From Ophioceras dolichostomum (lineage: Eukaryota > Ascomycota > Sordariomycetes > Magnaporthales > Ophioceraceae), in assembly GCA_003049485.1 (NCBI GenBank), contig PYST01000516.1:1-20510 (forward strand): a stretch of 20,510 nt of DNA, given 5' to 3'. The notes under the pieces are model-generated. The model saw only the letters and a list, made by a program, of their open reading frames with translations, searched no databases and was not told where the DNA came from. This document shows, in pieces, positions 1 through 10,249 of this stretch. Both the position numbers and the translations under genes were made by a program. Each line of letters opens with the position of its first letter. The stretch's first letter is position 1.

Positions 1-449
1 GGGTGGGGTGGGACTCGTGCACGGGCCAATCACGATGATGACACAAAGTTGTGCGTGGCAACAATTCGCCAGCCACTTTCCTCACAAAGGTTTGTTAGAC
101 TTCGAGGAGCCCTTTCTTGAAGAAAATTATTGTCAACGCGCCGTTCTAGTATTTTTTACCCAGTTTACCATGATTTCCCTGGAATCTACTCGGAGAAGGG
201 ACCCTTGTCTCTCCCGTCGCGTCTATGTTTTGCACCTCGGCGTGTTTATGATCTTCACCTGGCCAATCGAAGACCCAACTCCAAGGTCGAAACCACCGTC
301 GGGCTGGGTGGGGCTTGGAATGATGCGATCGCACGCACGCGAGCCATCATGTACTGACTTGCGATTAAAACGCTTACTGAAAAATATTTACATGAAGTCT
401 GAGCCGGTGGCTTAGTCGATCACGGTTCCATGAACAAGTCTCAGCCGCC
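1..449. other. Left-edge intergenic stretch, no gene seen
   Basis: This lies 3' of the GPI-anchored protein gene, which ends at 450 on the minus strand. Open frames here (for example 8-415 plus) have no recognisable domain, no signal peptide and no splice signals that extend them. I see no tRNA, repeat or transposon end. It most likely holds the 3' UTR and terminator of the gene to its right plus unassigned sequence. Confidence 0.6.
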
Positions 450-1043
450 TCATACGGCAAGTACCCCAGCCACGGCGGCAACTCCAGCCACCACGACGCT
501 CAGGAGATTAGCCACGGCGGAACCGGGTGCTGCTGAACCAGGCGCCACGGCCGAGCGAGTCGAGCTTGTCGAGTTTGATGACCCGCTCTGCACCGTGGTG
601 ATGCCTGTGCCTGTGACCGCGGTCGACATCGACGGCGGGCTGGTGATGATGGATGATGACTCGGAGCCGGCGGTCGTAGTGGGGCTTGAGCCAGCTGCGG
701 TGGAGCTTGAGCCGGCCTCGGTGGAAGTCGTGACGACAGCCGAGCTAGTCTTCTTGGGTGCGAGGGGGTTCTCGGACAGGAATTTCGGCGTCACGGTGGC
801 CGTGCCCGAGTACAAGGGACAGCCAGGGACGGTGGTCTTCGGAGGAGCACGCCCGCCGCCGCAGTCCAGGAACTCGCAGATCTCGAGCGTGTCCGGGACG
901 AACCAGATCACCGTGTTGTAGGTGGAGCTGCCTCCGTTCACGATGCTCACGTATGACGTGCAGCCAGCGATGTCTGTCTTCGCGAGGGCGGAGCCCGAGA
1001 GGTAGGCCAGGCCTGTGGTGATTAGGAGGGCTAGATGGCGCAT
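450..1043 (-). CDS. GPI-anchored, Ser/Thr-rich cell-surface protein
   Basis: Single exon, 197 residues. The frame stays open upstream to 1223, but the Met at 1043 is preferred because it starts a clean secretion signal (basic N-terminus MRH, hydrophobic core, ALA-like cleavage near residue 21). The mature part begins with a small Cys domain: Cys28, Cys56, Cys61, Cys75, with the run VPDTLEICEFLDCGGGRAPP and then TTVPGCPLYSGT. From about residue 85 it becomes a Ser/Thr-rich stalk without globular character. The last 20 or so residues are a hydrophobic tail (LLSVVVAGVAAVAGVLAV) after small residues (GSAAPGSA), the usual GPI-attachment layout. The product should therefore sit on the plasma membrane or wall. 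From memory, similar fungal proteins carry loose database names such as 'siderophore biosynthesis'; nothing in the sequence supports an enzyme. Function unknown. Confidence 0.85.
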   Translation of the reverse strand: MRHLALLITTGLAYLSGSALAKTDIAGCTSYVSIVNGGSSTYNTVIWFVPDTLEICEFLDCGGGRAPPKTTVPGCPLYSGTATVTPKFLSENPLAPKKTSSAVVTTSTEAGSSSTAAGSSPTTTAGSESSSIITSPPSMSTAVTGTGITTVQSGSSNSTSSTRSAVAPGSAAPGSAVANLLSVVVAGVAAVAGVLAV

Positions 1044-1264
1044 CTTGTGGGTTTTCCTTGAGTTTGGAGTGGTTCTTTCTGTGTTTGGTTTGTGAAGTTG
1101 CCCGGTTGAAGGCGTGTAGGAGATCCAGATCTTTGACGCAATGTTCGGTCCAATGGCGGCTAGAACTACGGGGTACAGAAAGGTAAAAGGATAAAGTTGA
1201 AGAGAGAAGCGAGTGAGGTCCAAACAAGCTCAGCGATCAAGCGGCACGGGAGGCGGTCATCAAC

Positions 1265-1273
1265 TTTAAATAG
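1265..1273 (-). promoter_or_regulatory. TATA-like element upstream of the GPI-protein gene
   Basis: Read on the minus strand the sequence is CTATTTAAA, about 220 nt upstream of the Met at 1043. Position and sequence suit a core promoter, but fungal TATA elements are weakly predictive. Not tested against transcript starts. Confidence 0.35.
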
Positions 1274-2840
1274 AAACAAAGACTGAGAAGGAAAATCGGA
1301 CAAAGAGCAAGGAATTGGTAGCAGGGGCCACCTGGTAATTTCTTGACTGTGGAAGACTGGAACGCTACATCCCCTGCCGAAATTGCAAAGCGAGATTTGC
1401 TATTATTTTCAGGGGTTCAACGAAAGGAATAAAACGTGGGTTCGCTCATATTGCAATTGCGGCACAGATTCTCGGCCCGATCGACTGAACAAGTCGCGGC
1501 CGGTGAGCGGGTGTTTACTGTTAGTGTAGATCCCGCGTCCGGGCCAGTTTGGCGTTCCAAATCGCCAGCTGATCCGATCTTCCACCGACCGAGGATCCTC
1601 GGCGCCTAGCACGGCCCCGTGGCCTATCGACCAATTGGAACTTGTACTATTACTACTGTATCTACACAGGCATGATCAGAAGAGCCTCACTTTTGTGAAT
1701 TTCTATGATGATATCTCAGGGACGTCATTGACACAGACGATGTTAGTCCCCAGACCGTGACGCTAGGCTGATGTTCACGCCGATGTCTCCAATGTGCACT
1801 CATTGATGCATAGTATAAGCCAGAAGCCAGCCTTTGCACGCCTCACAAGTATACGATGCATCCCTCGTGACGCAGTGAGACGAAAAGACGAGCGATTGAC
1901 GTCCTGTCGGCGGCCCCTCTTTTGAGAGGGATGACGCCACATACTAGTCAACACGTTGTCTCTTCACTTAAGATTCAGACCAATGACTGAAAGGGCCCGT
2001 GCCTTGGGTTCCATAATACTGAGATCATGGTATTTGTTTTGGTTGATGCTAAAGCGGAATAGAGAGGGAGCACGATGGGGCCGTGGAGTCAACCGTGCCT
2101 GGGAGGATGTCAAAGACAGCCGGGTATTCAAGTGATGTGGAATCGCCCAGAGGAGACTCAGGTGAGTGATGAGGGATACAGATCAAGACGGTGACGGGAC
2201 ATGTCAGGGGGAACGGAGAAGAGTGTTCTGCCTCAGTCCGACCTACCGTGGTCTTATTCTTCATCCCCACTATAGAAACTCTTTCTTGGCTTAGGACTCT
2301 CGCGGTAGTACTTCATAATAGAACTCGACCATCTAGCCCCATTCAGGCCACAACACCTCGATTCTTAGCTACGGCATATATCAGTCTCCAATCGTTCCTA
2401 AGAATCAATGTGCACGCGATCATGCGGGGTCAGGCAGCTCGACCGTCGGCTCCTCAGCCTGTAATAAGTGTTCCTCCTTGCACGTTTTGACCCATGGCGC
2501 CAGATATCTTGAGGCCAGTCTTCGGGCTCAAACTTACTTTTACCAAAATAAAAACTCCCGCGATAAAATATTGGTTCTCGAAAGTTGTACCTTAACGTGA
2601 ACAAACCCTGCGAGTGAGGATCTTGAGATATCATGTACTCTCAGTCCAACCACCCCCGGCCACTGTGATGCGTCCAAATATCATCATGACCCGCACGCAG
2701 AAAGATTCACAGCAGCATAACATTTGGGTTCTGCAACTGTAGCATGATTTGAATAACACACACCAGAAACCTTACGGCTAGCCTGGAGCCACAATGGAGC
2801 GGAGAGCCGACTCCCTGATTTCTCTGGTTCACTGAACACA
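1274..2840. other. Divergent intergenic region between GPI-protein and CFEM genes
   Basis: About 1.9 kb separates the two divergently transcribed secreted-protein genes, so both promoters must lie here. Short open frames (1409-1612 minus, 2049-2270 minus, 2191-2490 plus, 2398-2634 minus) show no domain, no signal peptide and no paired splice sites. No RNA gene or mobile element was recognised. Confidence 0.55.
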
Positions 2841-2842
2841 AG

Positions 2843-2853
2843 GGAATAAAAGG
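2843..2853 (+). promoter_or_regulatory. TATA-like A-rich element upstream of the CFEM gene
   Basis: The sequence GAATAAAAGGG lies about 140 nt before the start codon. It is the best TATA-like stretch in front of this gene. Assignment rests on position and composition only. Confidence 0.3.
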
Positions 2854-2988
2854 GTAGCCTCAGTCCCCAGCCAAAGCACCAGACCTTTCTTCTTCCCCGT
2901 CCGACTCACAAACACGAACACGCGACTCGCACGCAACCCGCACGGATCTCGCACGTAATTTGCACCAAAATACTCAATACACATCAAG

Positions 2989-4166
2989 ATGGTGGCTAAG
3001 GCATACCTGCTCGGCTTCGGCCTTTTCGTCGCTTCCGTCTTGGCCGCACCCACCCAGGGTGGCATCGGCGACGACATCCCAGACTGCGCTGTAAGTATCT
3101 ACCCTCCCATGGAGCTTGGTCCCATGAGGTCTAATAACTTCCTACGCGCCCGCGTACACAACCTACCTACCTGCCTGCCTACCTTCTCACCACGTATGTA
3201 CCTTTCATGTGCTAACCAACACTTCCGCCTCCTCTCAAACCAGCAAAAATGCTTCGAAGCGACACAACCTGTATCCGGCTGCTCGGGCGGTGACGTAGTT
3301 TGCTTGTGCAGGTGAGTAACACGAGCTCACAGAGCTTTTTCCTTCCTTTCCTTCACTCTCACTGAAGCCTTTCCACCGTTGCCTGGTTAAAAAAGAGAGA
3401 AGAATAAAATCAAATCACTAAAAATAAACGCAAAAAAAACAGCTCTCAACCGTTCGTCCACGAGATGAAGGAATGCGGCCATCGCGAATGCCCAATGGAT
3501 GTCGTCGACGCTCTCAAGGCCAAAGCCAAGGTGCTGTGCAACGAGGCCGCCGGCGTCAACATCGATGAGGTCGACCCCGAACGCCGCAAGCGCGCCGCCG
3601 ACCGCACCCGCTTCCCCCTCTACAAGACTCACAACGGCGTGCCCTCCTTCATTAAGGACAGCAACAAGAACAAGAACCAGCAGAACGTCGCCCCTGGTGG
3701 CCACGGTGAGCCTCCCAAACCTCCCAAAGTCCACGGCGGCGTCCCCTTTGAGAAGCCCCAAGAAGAAGATGATGATGAAGGTGAGGATGAGGGCGATGGT
3801 GGTCAGCACTACCACCAGCAGCAGCACGGGCAGCACCACCACCAGCATGAGGACGAGGAGGAGGAGATAGAGGAGGCAGAGTCGCCAGACTTGCACTATG
3901 CTGGTGAGCGGCGGCAACAAGTCCCCTGCGGCCACTACCACGCCGGCTGTCCGTTCTTGATGAGGTGCTGCAACAGCAGCTGCGGGATCTGCACCTGGCC
4001 GAACACCACCTGCACCCCGAAGTACTGCAGGCAGGGCTGGTGGATGCCCAACGAACACCCCAACCCTTATGACAACAGGTGCACTGACATGACAAATGGT
4101 TGTCGCGACCATACAGACAATGTGGAGTCGGAGGGGGCGTACAAGTCGGAGAAGCCGTTCGCTTGA
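2989..4166 (+). CDS. Secreted CFEM-domain protein with acidic/His-rich linker and C-terminal Cys-rich module
   Basis: Three exons: 2989-3090, 3244-3311, 3443-4166 (297 residues). Intron 1 has GTAAGT and a GCTAAC branch at 3211; intron 2 has GTGAGT. Splicing creates a CFEM domain that no single open frame contains. A signal peptide (1-20, ending VLAA) precedes eight Cys at 33, 37, 47, 54, 56, 68, 73 and 89, spaced as in the family. Asp51 in GGDVVCLC matches the axial haem ligand known from Csa2-type CFEM proteins. ERRKR (103-107) then resembles a Kex2 site. Next come an acidic run (163-177) and a His-rich stretch (179-192). ERR (212-214) precedes a second module with ten Cys (219-277, including CCNSSCGIC). 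There is no GPI tail, so it is probably freely secreted. CFEM proteins act in haem/iron capture, surface biology or host interaction; which applies here cannot be told. Confidence is high for CFEM and splicing, low for the role. Confidence 0.88.
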
Positions 4167-5019
4167 TCGCCATTCGTCATCTCCTGATTCCTTCTCCTCC
4201 TCCTCCCTCCTCGCCGCCTTCTTGTCTATTGTGCGGTTGGTTGGTGGTGTTGCTTGTTGTTGCTATTGCTGTCGATGCGGCTTACAAGAGGGAGGTGAGA
4301 AATCAAGGGAGAGGGGGGAGAGAGAGGAGAGGGATCAAGATCGAGGGCGTCCTCCCCGCACCCTGGTGATGAAGGTCGCTTCATCAAAATGGCCGCTTGG
4401 GAACACTTTTCCTTGCCAGGTTTTTCACCCGACTTGGCCTGGTTTAAACCCAGCCGGCTAAGAACGGTTTTCCTGGCGTCATCACTGTGTGTTTGGAGTT
4501 TTTTGTTCAAAAGTTTTTGCTTGTTTAGGTCATTGGAGTTGACGTCACTAGGCGAGGGACAACAACACGAGGTGGCGTTTACTGAGGAGTCTAGTTCAAC
4601 TTAATACTCCTATTTATTTCTGTCTAGATTAGGTCAATGCTTCAATGTTTTTTTCACTGACCCGATCTCCCACATCATGCCTTGAGCCGTGAAAGAAGCC
4701 TGGCCTTTGCGTGAAGATAAGCCCCTGATTATGCAATGACTCTCATCTTACTCCCTGACGAGGCTGACTCTAGAATCATGAGGACCGCCATTCGAATGGC
4801 AATTGGTTGCATGGCTCGATATAAACATTGTTGCCTGAGAGATGGCAGTAAGTGGAAGTAAAACTAGATGTCGATTCGAGGGCTGGCTGAAGTGAGGGAG
4901 AATCGAGACTCCGGACCTGGATACAAGGAAGGTGAGACGGCACATGTGCAGGCCAGTGCTTGAGCTCATCCGATTACTTCTAGCCACCACCCTGCGCTAC
5001 TTAGGGCTTCTCGAGAGCT
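4167..5019. other. Intergenic stretch, no gene seen
   Basis: This separates the 3' end of the CFEM gene from the 3' end of the acidic-repeat gene (convergent genes), so it should hold both 3' UTRs. Open frames at 4096-4461 and 4389-4604 (plus) are out of frame with the CFEM gene and have purine-rich, low-complexity content. The frame at 4748-4990 (minus) has no recognisable domain. No RNA gene was found. Confidence 0.55.
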
Positions 5020-5559
5020 TTATTTGCCCTTAGACTGCGAGGAGGACGCAATTTGTTCAGCTGCCAGTGGACTCTCGACGCCCTGTTCCTCTTCGCTCTC
5101 ACTGCTGCTGCTGGTACTCTCCATCTCCGACCCCTCCTCCGATTCCTCCTCTGCCGCCACTACGATAGTAGTTTGGCCGGGTGCCTTGTTAGGCCTGGGT
5201 GCCACCTCTTCTTCATCTTCCGAGCTCTCGTCACCGTTTTCCTCTTCGCTCTCACTGCTACTACTGCCTTTTTCTTCCGACTCCTCTTTCGTTTCCTCCT
5301 CCGCCTCCACTACGATGGTACCTTGGCCATGTGGTCGGGTCGACCTGGGCACTTTCGTCGTCCTCTACACTCTCGATCTCATCTTCCTCTTTGCTCTCGC
5401 CTCCTCCGCCTCCTCCGCCACCACGACGATGGTATCTTGACGGGGTGTGTGGGTCGGCGTGGGCGGCGCTTCACCGTTGTTTGCCTCCCCCTCCGTTTCA
5501 TCTCCTGAGCCCCCGCTATCGGAAACTTTCAGGACTAGGTTTCGTCGACATCGGCTCTG
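5020..5559 (-). pseudogene. Tandem acidic-repeat (TIVV-repeat) protein, frame-broken
   Basis: Minus-strand repeats each have a Pro/Arg-rich lead, a TIVV core and a Glu/Ser-rich acidic block. Unit 1 (core near 5161-5166) reads GQTTIVV then AEEESEEGSE. Unit 2 (5311-5316) reads GQGTIVV then AEEETKEES, exactly 150 nt away. Unit 3 (5425-5430) reads RQDTIVVV, 114 nt further on. The frame is open from 5559 to a TAG at 5367-5365 and again to the TAA at 5022-5020. In unit 3 the acidic block aligns with units 1 and 2 only in another frame (ESKEEDEIESVEDDES), while its flanks stay in the first frame. Two opposite small indels therefore broke this unit. A possible decayed fourth unit (PRETIITK) lies at 5589-5594. 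No ATG starts the intact part. I do not recognise the family; the acidic Ser/Glu blocks suggest a disordered protein. An assembly error or an unusual splice could also explain the break. Confidence 0.5.
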
Positions 5560-6879
5560 TTAGCCCTAGTGGTGGCGCTGGCCTTCGTGATGATTGTCTC
5601 CCTCGGCGGTTCTAGACCTTTGTCTGGAGTCGTGGCAGGCCCAGTCCGCTGGATTCTGTTCCGGATTTCCCGCTTCCCCCTCCTTCGTGATATCATCACC
5701 GGAATTGGTTTTTTTTATAGTAAATGGGTCCTCCGCCGCAATCATGGCCAGGCAGAAGCACAATGCGAGCTGAGCGGTAAGTTCGCCACCCCCGCACCTT
5801 CCCTAGGGATGACAGCGTTCTCCGAGGGGTAATATTTCAAATCAACAGGTTGGACGTTTGAACAAGTTGGACTCGTAGCTCCTGTCGTCCTGACTAGACG
5901 AGCCTTCGGTCGTTCCGCTCACGTTCGGTTCTCCTCTATTATGGTGGGCCGTCTTAACCTGGCGCCGGGCCCGGCTCGCCGTCGAGCTCTCTCACATGAT
6001 CTGTTGTAAGCCTGAGCACCACAGGAACCTTGCTAGTGATTATATGAATCTGTGGCGCCGGCTGGAGTCCTTCGTATGGTTCGTCACTTGATTGGCCGGC
6101 TTTTGCCATCTGACATCCTTGTTCCGCTCAACGTCCCTTTCCGTTCGACGTCAGGTTACATGGATAAGGCGAACGCGGAACGCTTGGGGAGCTGAAGCAA
6201 AGAAGACACCCAGACAGCTTTGATTCGACCCCCTTAGAACCCTGGAGCGGCCCGGACGAGATGCTTGGTGACTCGAAAATATCTTATGCTGTTGGCCGGT
6301 CCCGAGTAAACCCTTTATAACTTGCCACCAGACTGTCATATGTTCATGAATCCCGTGTGCTTTGTACTATCCAACCGAGCCGCTCCGACTCAGAATATAT
6401 CGTACTGGTATGCCTATCTTTACATTCTTCAACCGAGCCAAGCCCTGTTTCTCTGTTCGAAGGGTTCGACTTTCCTGGCGAGCTAGCTAATAGAAGGAGG
6501 GTCGATACTCTCAGTCTTGTCAAGCAATAGTTGTTACCATTCCGCTGAGTTGTGAGTATGCTGCAAACATACGATAGTGACATTCCGAGCACGGGATTCT
6601 TTGACCACGGTGCGGGTAGCAACCCAACTAGGTTAGCGCCCGCCCGCTTCCCCCTTTTGATGTCGCTGTGTTGGTCCCCAACAAGCACGGCGGCGAGTGG
6701 GCCCGTGCATGCCATAGCAACACGAAATCCTTGTCGAAAAGCAAGGGGCAGGACCGTTGGTTGATGCATCTGCGCCCGCGTCTTTGTCAACGATCGACTC
6801 CTCTCGTCCCACACACACAGAGCGTCAGGCCGGGTGATGAATGTGTGCCGCCTCCGCCACGGGGTGATCCGGGCACGCA
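5560..6879. other. Intergenic stretch, no reliable gene
   Basis: The longest frame here (6344-6925 minus, 193 codons) has no domain, no plausible start context and a composition unlike a folded protein. Minus-strand frames at about 5560-5763 (including one with PPRETIITK) may be eroded upstream parts of the acidic-repeat gene. No tRNA, repeat array or transposon terminus was recognised. The right end should contain the promoter of the FTA2-like gene. Confidence 0.45.
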
Positions 6880-8266
6880 ATGAGCAACTCAGGGACGCCG
6901 CGGGTATCGGAACAGCAGCAGGCATCCCTTCGACATCCTGTCCAGACGATCATGGCTTCATTGACGAGGAAGCGGACACGCGATGACCCTGCCGAGCTCC
7001 CACCATCCAGCTCAGCGCCCCATCTTCTCCCCAGCCTCGACTTCAAGCCTCCACCAAGCAAAATGAAAGGTTTGACAAGAGCCGAAATCGAGCAGAGGAA
7101 GGCTGATGCCATGAAGAAGAAATCACAGCCATGCCGTGACGAACAGCCACTGATCGGTCCTCCCCCGTCGTGTCTGTGGCGAGATTTTGAGATCCGATGC
7201 TTCGACGATGGCCTCACGACTTTGCAAAAATCAGCTTCAAGTGTCTCCTGGGCGTCGGCGTTGACGGGATTACTTGGCGATTAAGATACGATGGCCATAA
7301 AGGGCAGTTTTGTCTCAAGGTGGTAAGGTCGCGCTTGCGGTTCTTTCCCCTCCCTCTCTTCCACGATAGTAGGGTCCCCCTCTCTCTTTGGCTGCGACTT
7401 CAACTCAGGTAACCGAGCGAGTTTAACCCTCCACTAACACGTCTCCTTTCCTACCTTGAAGTTCTGGGACCACGAAATCCCGGAAAGCTTCAGCTATTGG
7501 GCCTTCCAGGTTGAGTGTCAGAACGCGGCCATACTGCAGCTGGTCGAGGCCGCCGTTGCAAAGGCCTCGGAGCCCAACTCGAACCCAATCTTTGTCCACA
7601 GCGAGGTGAAGACGGCTGAGGAGGCCCTGTGCAACTTTCACGCATTCTCCGACGAGGGCCGAGAGCTCCAAGCCCTCAAGGATGCGCCGGGCGCCATCAC
7701 TATGACCACCACATCGCCCTTCAGGCGGTGCTTTGGCTGGCTTCGGGTCCCCGGCAGGGCACTCTACCAACTCCCGTTCAACATGCGCGAAACGGAACGC
7801 GAATTCGAACGTTGACCGTAAGATCCAATGGGATCGCGACCATTTCGCCATCGTGTACTCGTACTTGCCCCCGGACGACGAGTTCAAAAGTGAGAATGAC
7901 CCGACGGCTGTGCAAGACCAGCTAGACTTCCTGCTACGCTTGGGGTTCATCTTCCAGAATAGCCTCCGGTACCAGAATTGGCATAGTAGTGTCCTCTTGG
8001 ATTTGCCGGATCTCACAAACCCGTGGCAGTACGGATGGAGCAGGAGCGAATTCGGCAGAGGGGCTACTGCTGAGAGCCACTTGGGAGCCTATTACTGTAG
8101 TAATTTTGGCCGTGATTCATCGTTGGACAAATTGAAGGGCGCCCTGTTGAAGAAGAACAAATTCGAGCGAAGTGATATCAGAGAAGAAAAGAAAGAGGGT
8201 GGGGAGGCCGAGGGTGAAAGGGGCGGAAAGAGAATGAGGATCACATCAGCGGGCAAGGCGAGATGA
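6880..8266 (+). pseudogene. FTA2-like (kinetochore Sim4 subunit FTA2 domain, kinase-fold) gene, frame-broken
   Basis: The translation matches from memory the FTA2-domain proteins common in filamentous ascomycetes. Key runs are a Gly-rich LLGVGVDGITWRL, then CLKV joined to FWDHE, YWAFQVECQNAAIL, AFSDEGREL, RRCFGWLRV, FAIVYSYLPPDDEF, QLDFLLRLGF and NWHSSVLLDLPDLTNPW. The Lys, the Glu of ECQ and the LLD segment resemble protein-kinase landmarks. A good intron lies at 7323-7461 (GTAAGG, CACTAAC branch, GAAG acceptor) and gives CLKV|FWD. Starts at 6880 or 6952 are both possible. Two frame breaks remain: one near 7205-7225, between FEIRCFDDGL and DFAKISFK, and one near 7785-7812, before DRKIQWDRDHF. 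The second comes just before an in-frame TGA. Repaired length would be about 415 residues with a basic tail. Fission-yeast Fta2 is a kinetochore protein; most fungal relatives are uncharacterised. A sequencing error is the main alternative to a true pseudogene. Confidence 0.72.
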
Positions 8267-8801
8267 GCAGCAACGCGACGTAGGCAGTGGAGCAGGCTCA
8301 TACTGGCTCCGGCCAGACATTTCAACGCAGCGGACTCGGAGGCTATTGGCCAGTCCACGGAAACCACGGCTCTTTCCTGGACTCGTAGACTACCAGCACC
8401 GAGGAACTCAACGGTGGCTTGATGGACGGCCGTCGGGATAACAAGGCAGATGTCGGCGTTTCTAGCGCACGCTAGTCCTCCTCCATCTAGCACAGCGCAG
8501 GTGAATGAAATATGATCCCGAAAACTACAGGTAACAACGTCGGAGGTTCGATGCGGGACCATCAGCGGTGGAACCTCGCTCCCGAGGACCACTCGGAAAA
8601 TTGGTACTTTTGCCCCTGGATAGACATGGAAATCGCCAACTGATACAGAATTGTAAGATCTTTTTTTTCTACACAGGAGGATGGATACATATTATGTACA
8701 CGTACACCAGAGCCAGCCGTAGCATCGCACCCCGCGCTAGTCTACCAACAAAGCAGCCAGCCATACCAGCTCTCGCTGCTACCGGCCTCTTCAGTCGCTC
8801 A
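8267..8801. other. Convergent intergenic stretch
   Basis: It lies between the 3' ends of the FTA2-like gene (plus) and the uS2m gene (minus), and likely holds both 3' UTRs. The minus-strand frame 8092-8592 overlaps the FTA2-like gene and shows no domain. Nothing else was recognised. Confidence 0.55.
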
Positions 8802-10249
8802 CTAGAGCTCAAGCGCGGCGGCGTCACCAGCCAGGGCGTCCATCAGCTTCTTCTCCTTCTCCAGGTCGCTCTCCATCTCCTTGCGTGAGTCGGTCTCCAG
8901 GGCCTTGTCGGCCATCTTCGACCGCATGAACCTGGCGACGTCGACCGGGTTCTGCCACGTGACCTGGCCCAGCTTGGCCGCCTCCTTCCTGCGGCGCTGG
9001 CCTAGCTCCCCTGCGCGGCCCAGGACGCCGGCGATGAGGTTGGTGGCTCGCAAACTGGAAAAAAAGGGGGGTGGTAGATAAGGCCGAAATGTTAGAAGCA
9101 CCGCTGCATATCTTTATTGTGAGGGATGGGTGGTCGGCCATCACACACTCTGTGCAAGCCGAGAAAAGATAGGAAAGGAAGAAGGAAAAAGAAATAGGGG
9201 AAAGTTCACCTATCATCATTCGCCGGAATCGGATACGTCACCTTCGTCGGGTCCGCATTCGTATCGATGATGCCCACAGTCGGGATGTTCGAGACGGTGC
9301 ACTCATGCAGCAGCACGAAGTTCTCCAGCGGGTTCAGGCACACCACCAAGTCCGGCACGAGTGGCCTACGATCCTGCACATGCTGCTCCCACCCCGGCTC
9401 CCTAACCTCGTTATCATGCTCGTCCACCATCTTGACCCTCGTGCCCGCCAACAGCTGGTCCCTATTCGTGATCGTGCCCGGCGTCCACCTCGAGAACAAA
9501 TGGCACGCGCCCGCCAGCTCGGCCGCGCGCACGACCGAGTCCATCTGGCCCTTGCGCGTGCCCGCGAACAGGATCAATCCCCCGTGGAACGCGACCTCCT
9601 CGACGAGCCGCGCGGCGCGGCGCAGGTGCGCGGCGGTCTGCTCGAGCGAGATGACGTGGATGCCCTGGCGCACGCCGTAGATGTAGCGCGAGTTGGCCGG
9701 GTTCCAGAGCGAGGCGTTGTGGCCCATGTGGCACTGCGACGCCATCAGCAGCTCGAGCGTGACGTCCTTGGGGTAGGGCGGGTCCTTGAGGATCGCGCCG
9801 GGGATGTAGTTGCGGTCGACGGAGCCGCCGATGTTGCGGGAGCGCTTTTGCTGCCTCTGGGCCGCGATGAAGTCTTGCGCCACCGTGTCGGGTCCGGTGG
9901 GCTTCACGGCGCCGAAGCGCGCTTGGAGCTTCGGGTCGAGGACGCGAGGGACCGCAGCCGCAGCCGCCGCTGCTGCTGCTGGTGGGGTGGTAGTTGCGGT
10001 GGGCGTTTTAGGTGGTAGAGGCGTCATAGGGGGTGCCGAGCCGTTGGAGGATGAGGACGACGTCGTCGAGTCTGTCGAAAGGGCGCGGAAACATGTCCTT
10101 GCTGCCGCCGCTAATGGCGCGGCGACTGCCGCTGTCCGGCCTGCTCAGGGGAAGGTAAAGGGTCAGTCAGTTTGGGTCAATTGACAAAATCAAAGCTCGA
10201 GGAGGCCAATTAATTTACCTTGCCGGACCGCTACATTCCTTACAATCAT
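8802..10249 (-). CDS. mrp4: Mitochondrial small-subunit ribosomal protein uS2m (37S subunit, MRP4)
   Basis: Three exons on the minus strand: 10249-10219, 10140-9210 and 9054-8802, giving 404 residues. Intron 1 (10141-10218) has GTAAAT, CTGAC and CAG; intron 2 (9055-9209) has GTGAAC, a CTAAC branch at 9095-9091 and CAG. The small first exon supplies MIVRNVAVRQ. Joined to exon 2 it makes an Arg/Ala-rich mitochondrial targeting sequence with CFRALST near residue 30. An Ala/Pro/Thr-rich linker follows, then the S2 core from about residue 112. That core includes ELLMASQCHMGHNASLWNP, PDLVVCLNPLENFVLLHE and NIPTVGIIDTNADP. Splicing of intron 2 restores IPANDD|SLRATNLIAGVLGRAGE, the conserved C-terminal part. 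The protein belongs to the mitoribosomal small subunit. The frame stays open upstream to an ATG at 10393, but the targeting peptide favours 10249. Confidence 0.93.

Noticed and set aside
3706..3910. Donor-like GTGAG sites inside CFEM exon 3
   Set aside because: The frame is open throughout and the Cys-rich module continues in the same frame; no convincing branch and acceptor pair improves the product.
3387..4112. Minus-strand open frame of 241 codons with hydrophobic runs
   Set aside because: It is antisense to CFEM exon 3; its Val/Leu-rich segments are the complement of the acidic/His codon repeats, and it has no independent support.
6344..6925. Minus-strand open frame of 193 codons
   Set aside because: No domain, no splice support, mixed low-quality composition, and it runs into the start of the FTA2-like gene.
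8536..8560. GGTTCGATGC, similar to a tRNA B box
   Set aside because: No matching A box or acceptor stem at the required distance on either strand.
9305..10018. Plus-strand open frame of 237 codons over the uS2m gene
   Set aside because: Arg/Ala-rich shadow of a GC-rich coding exon; the minus strand encodes the clear S2 domain.
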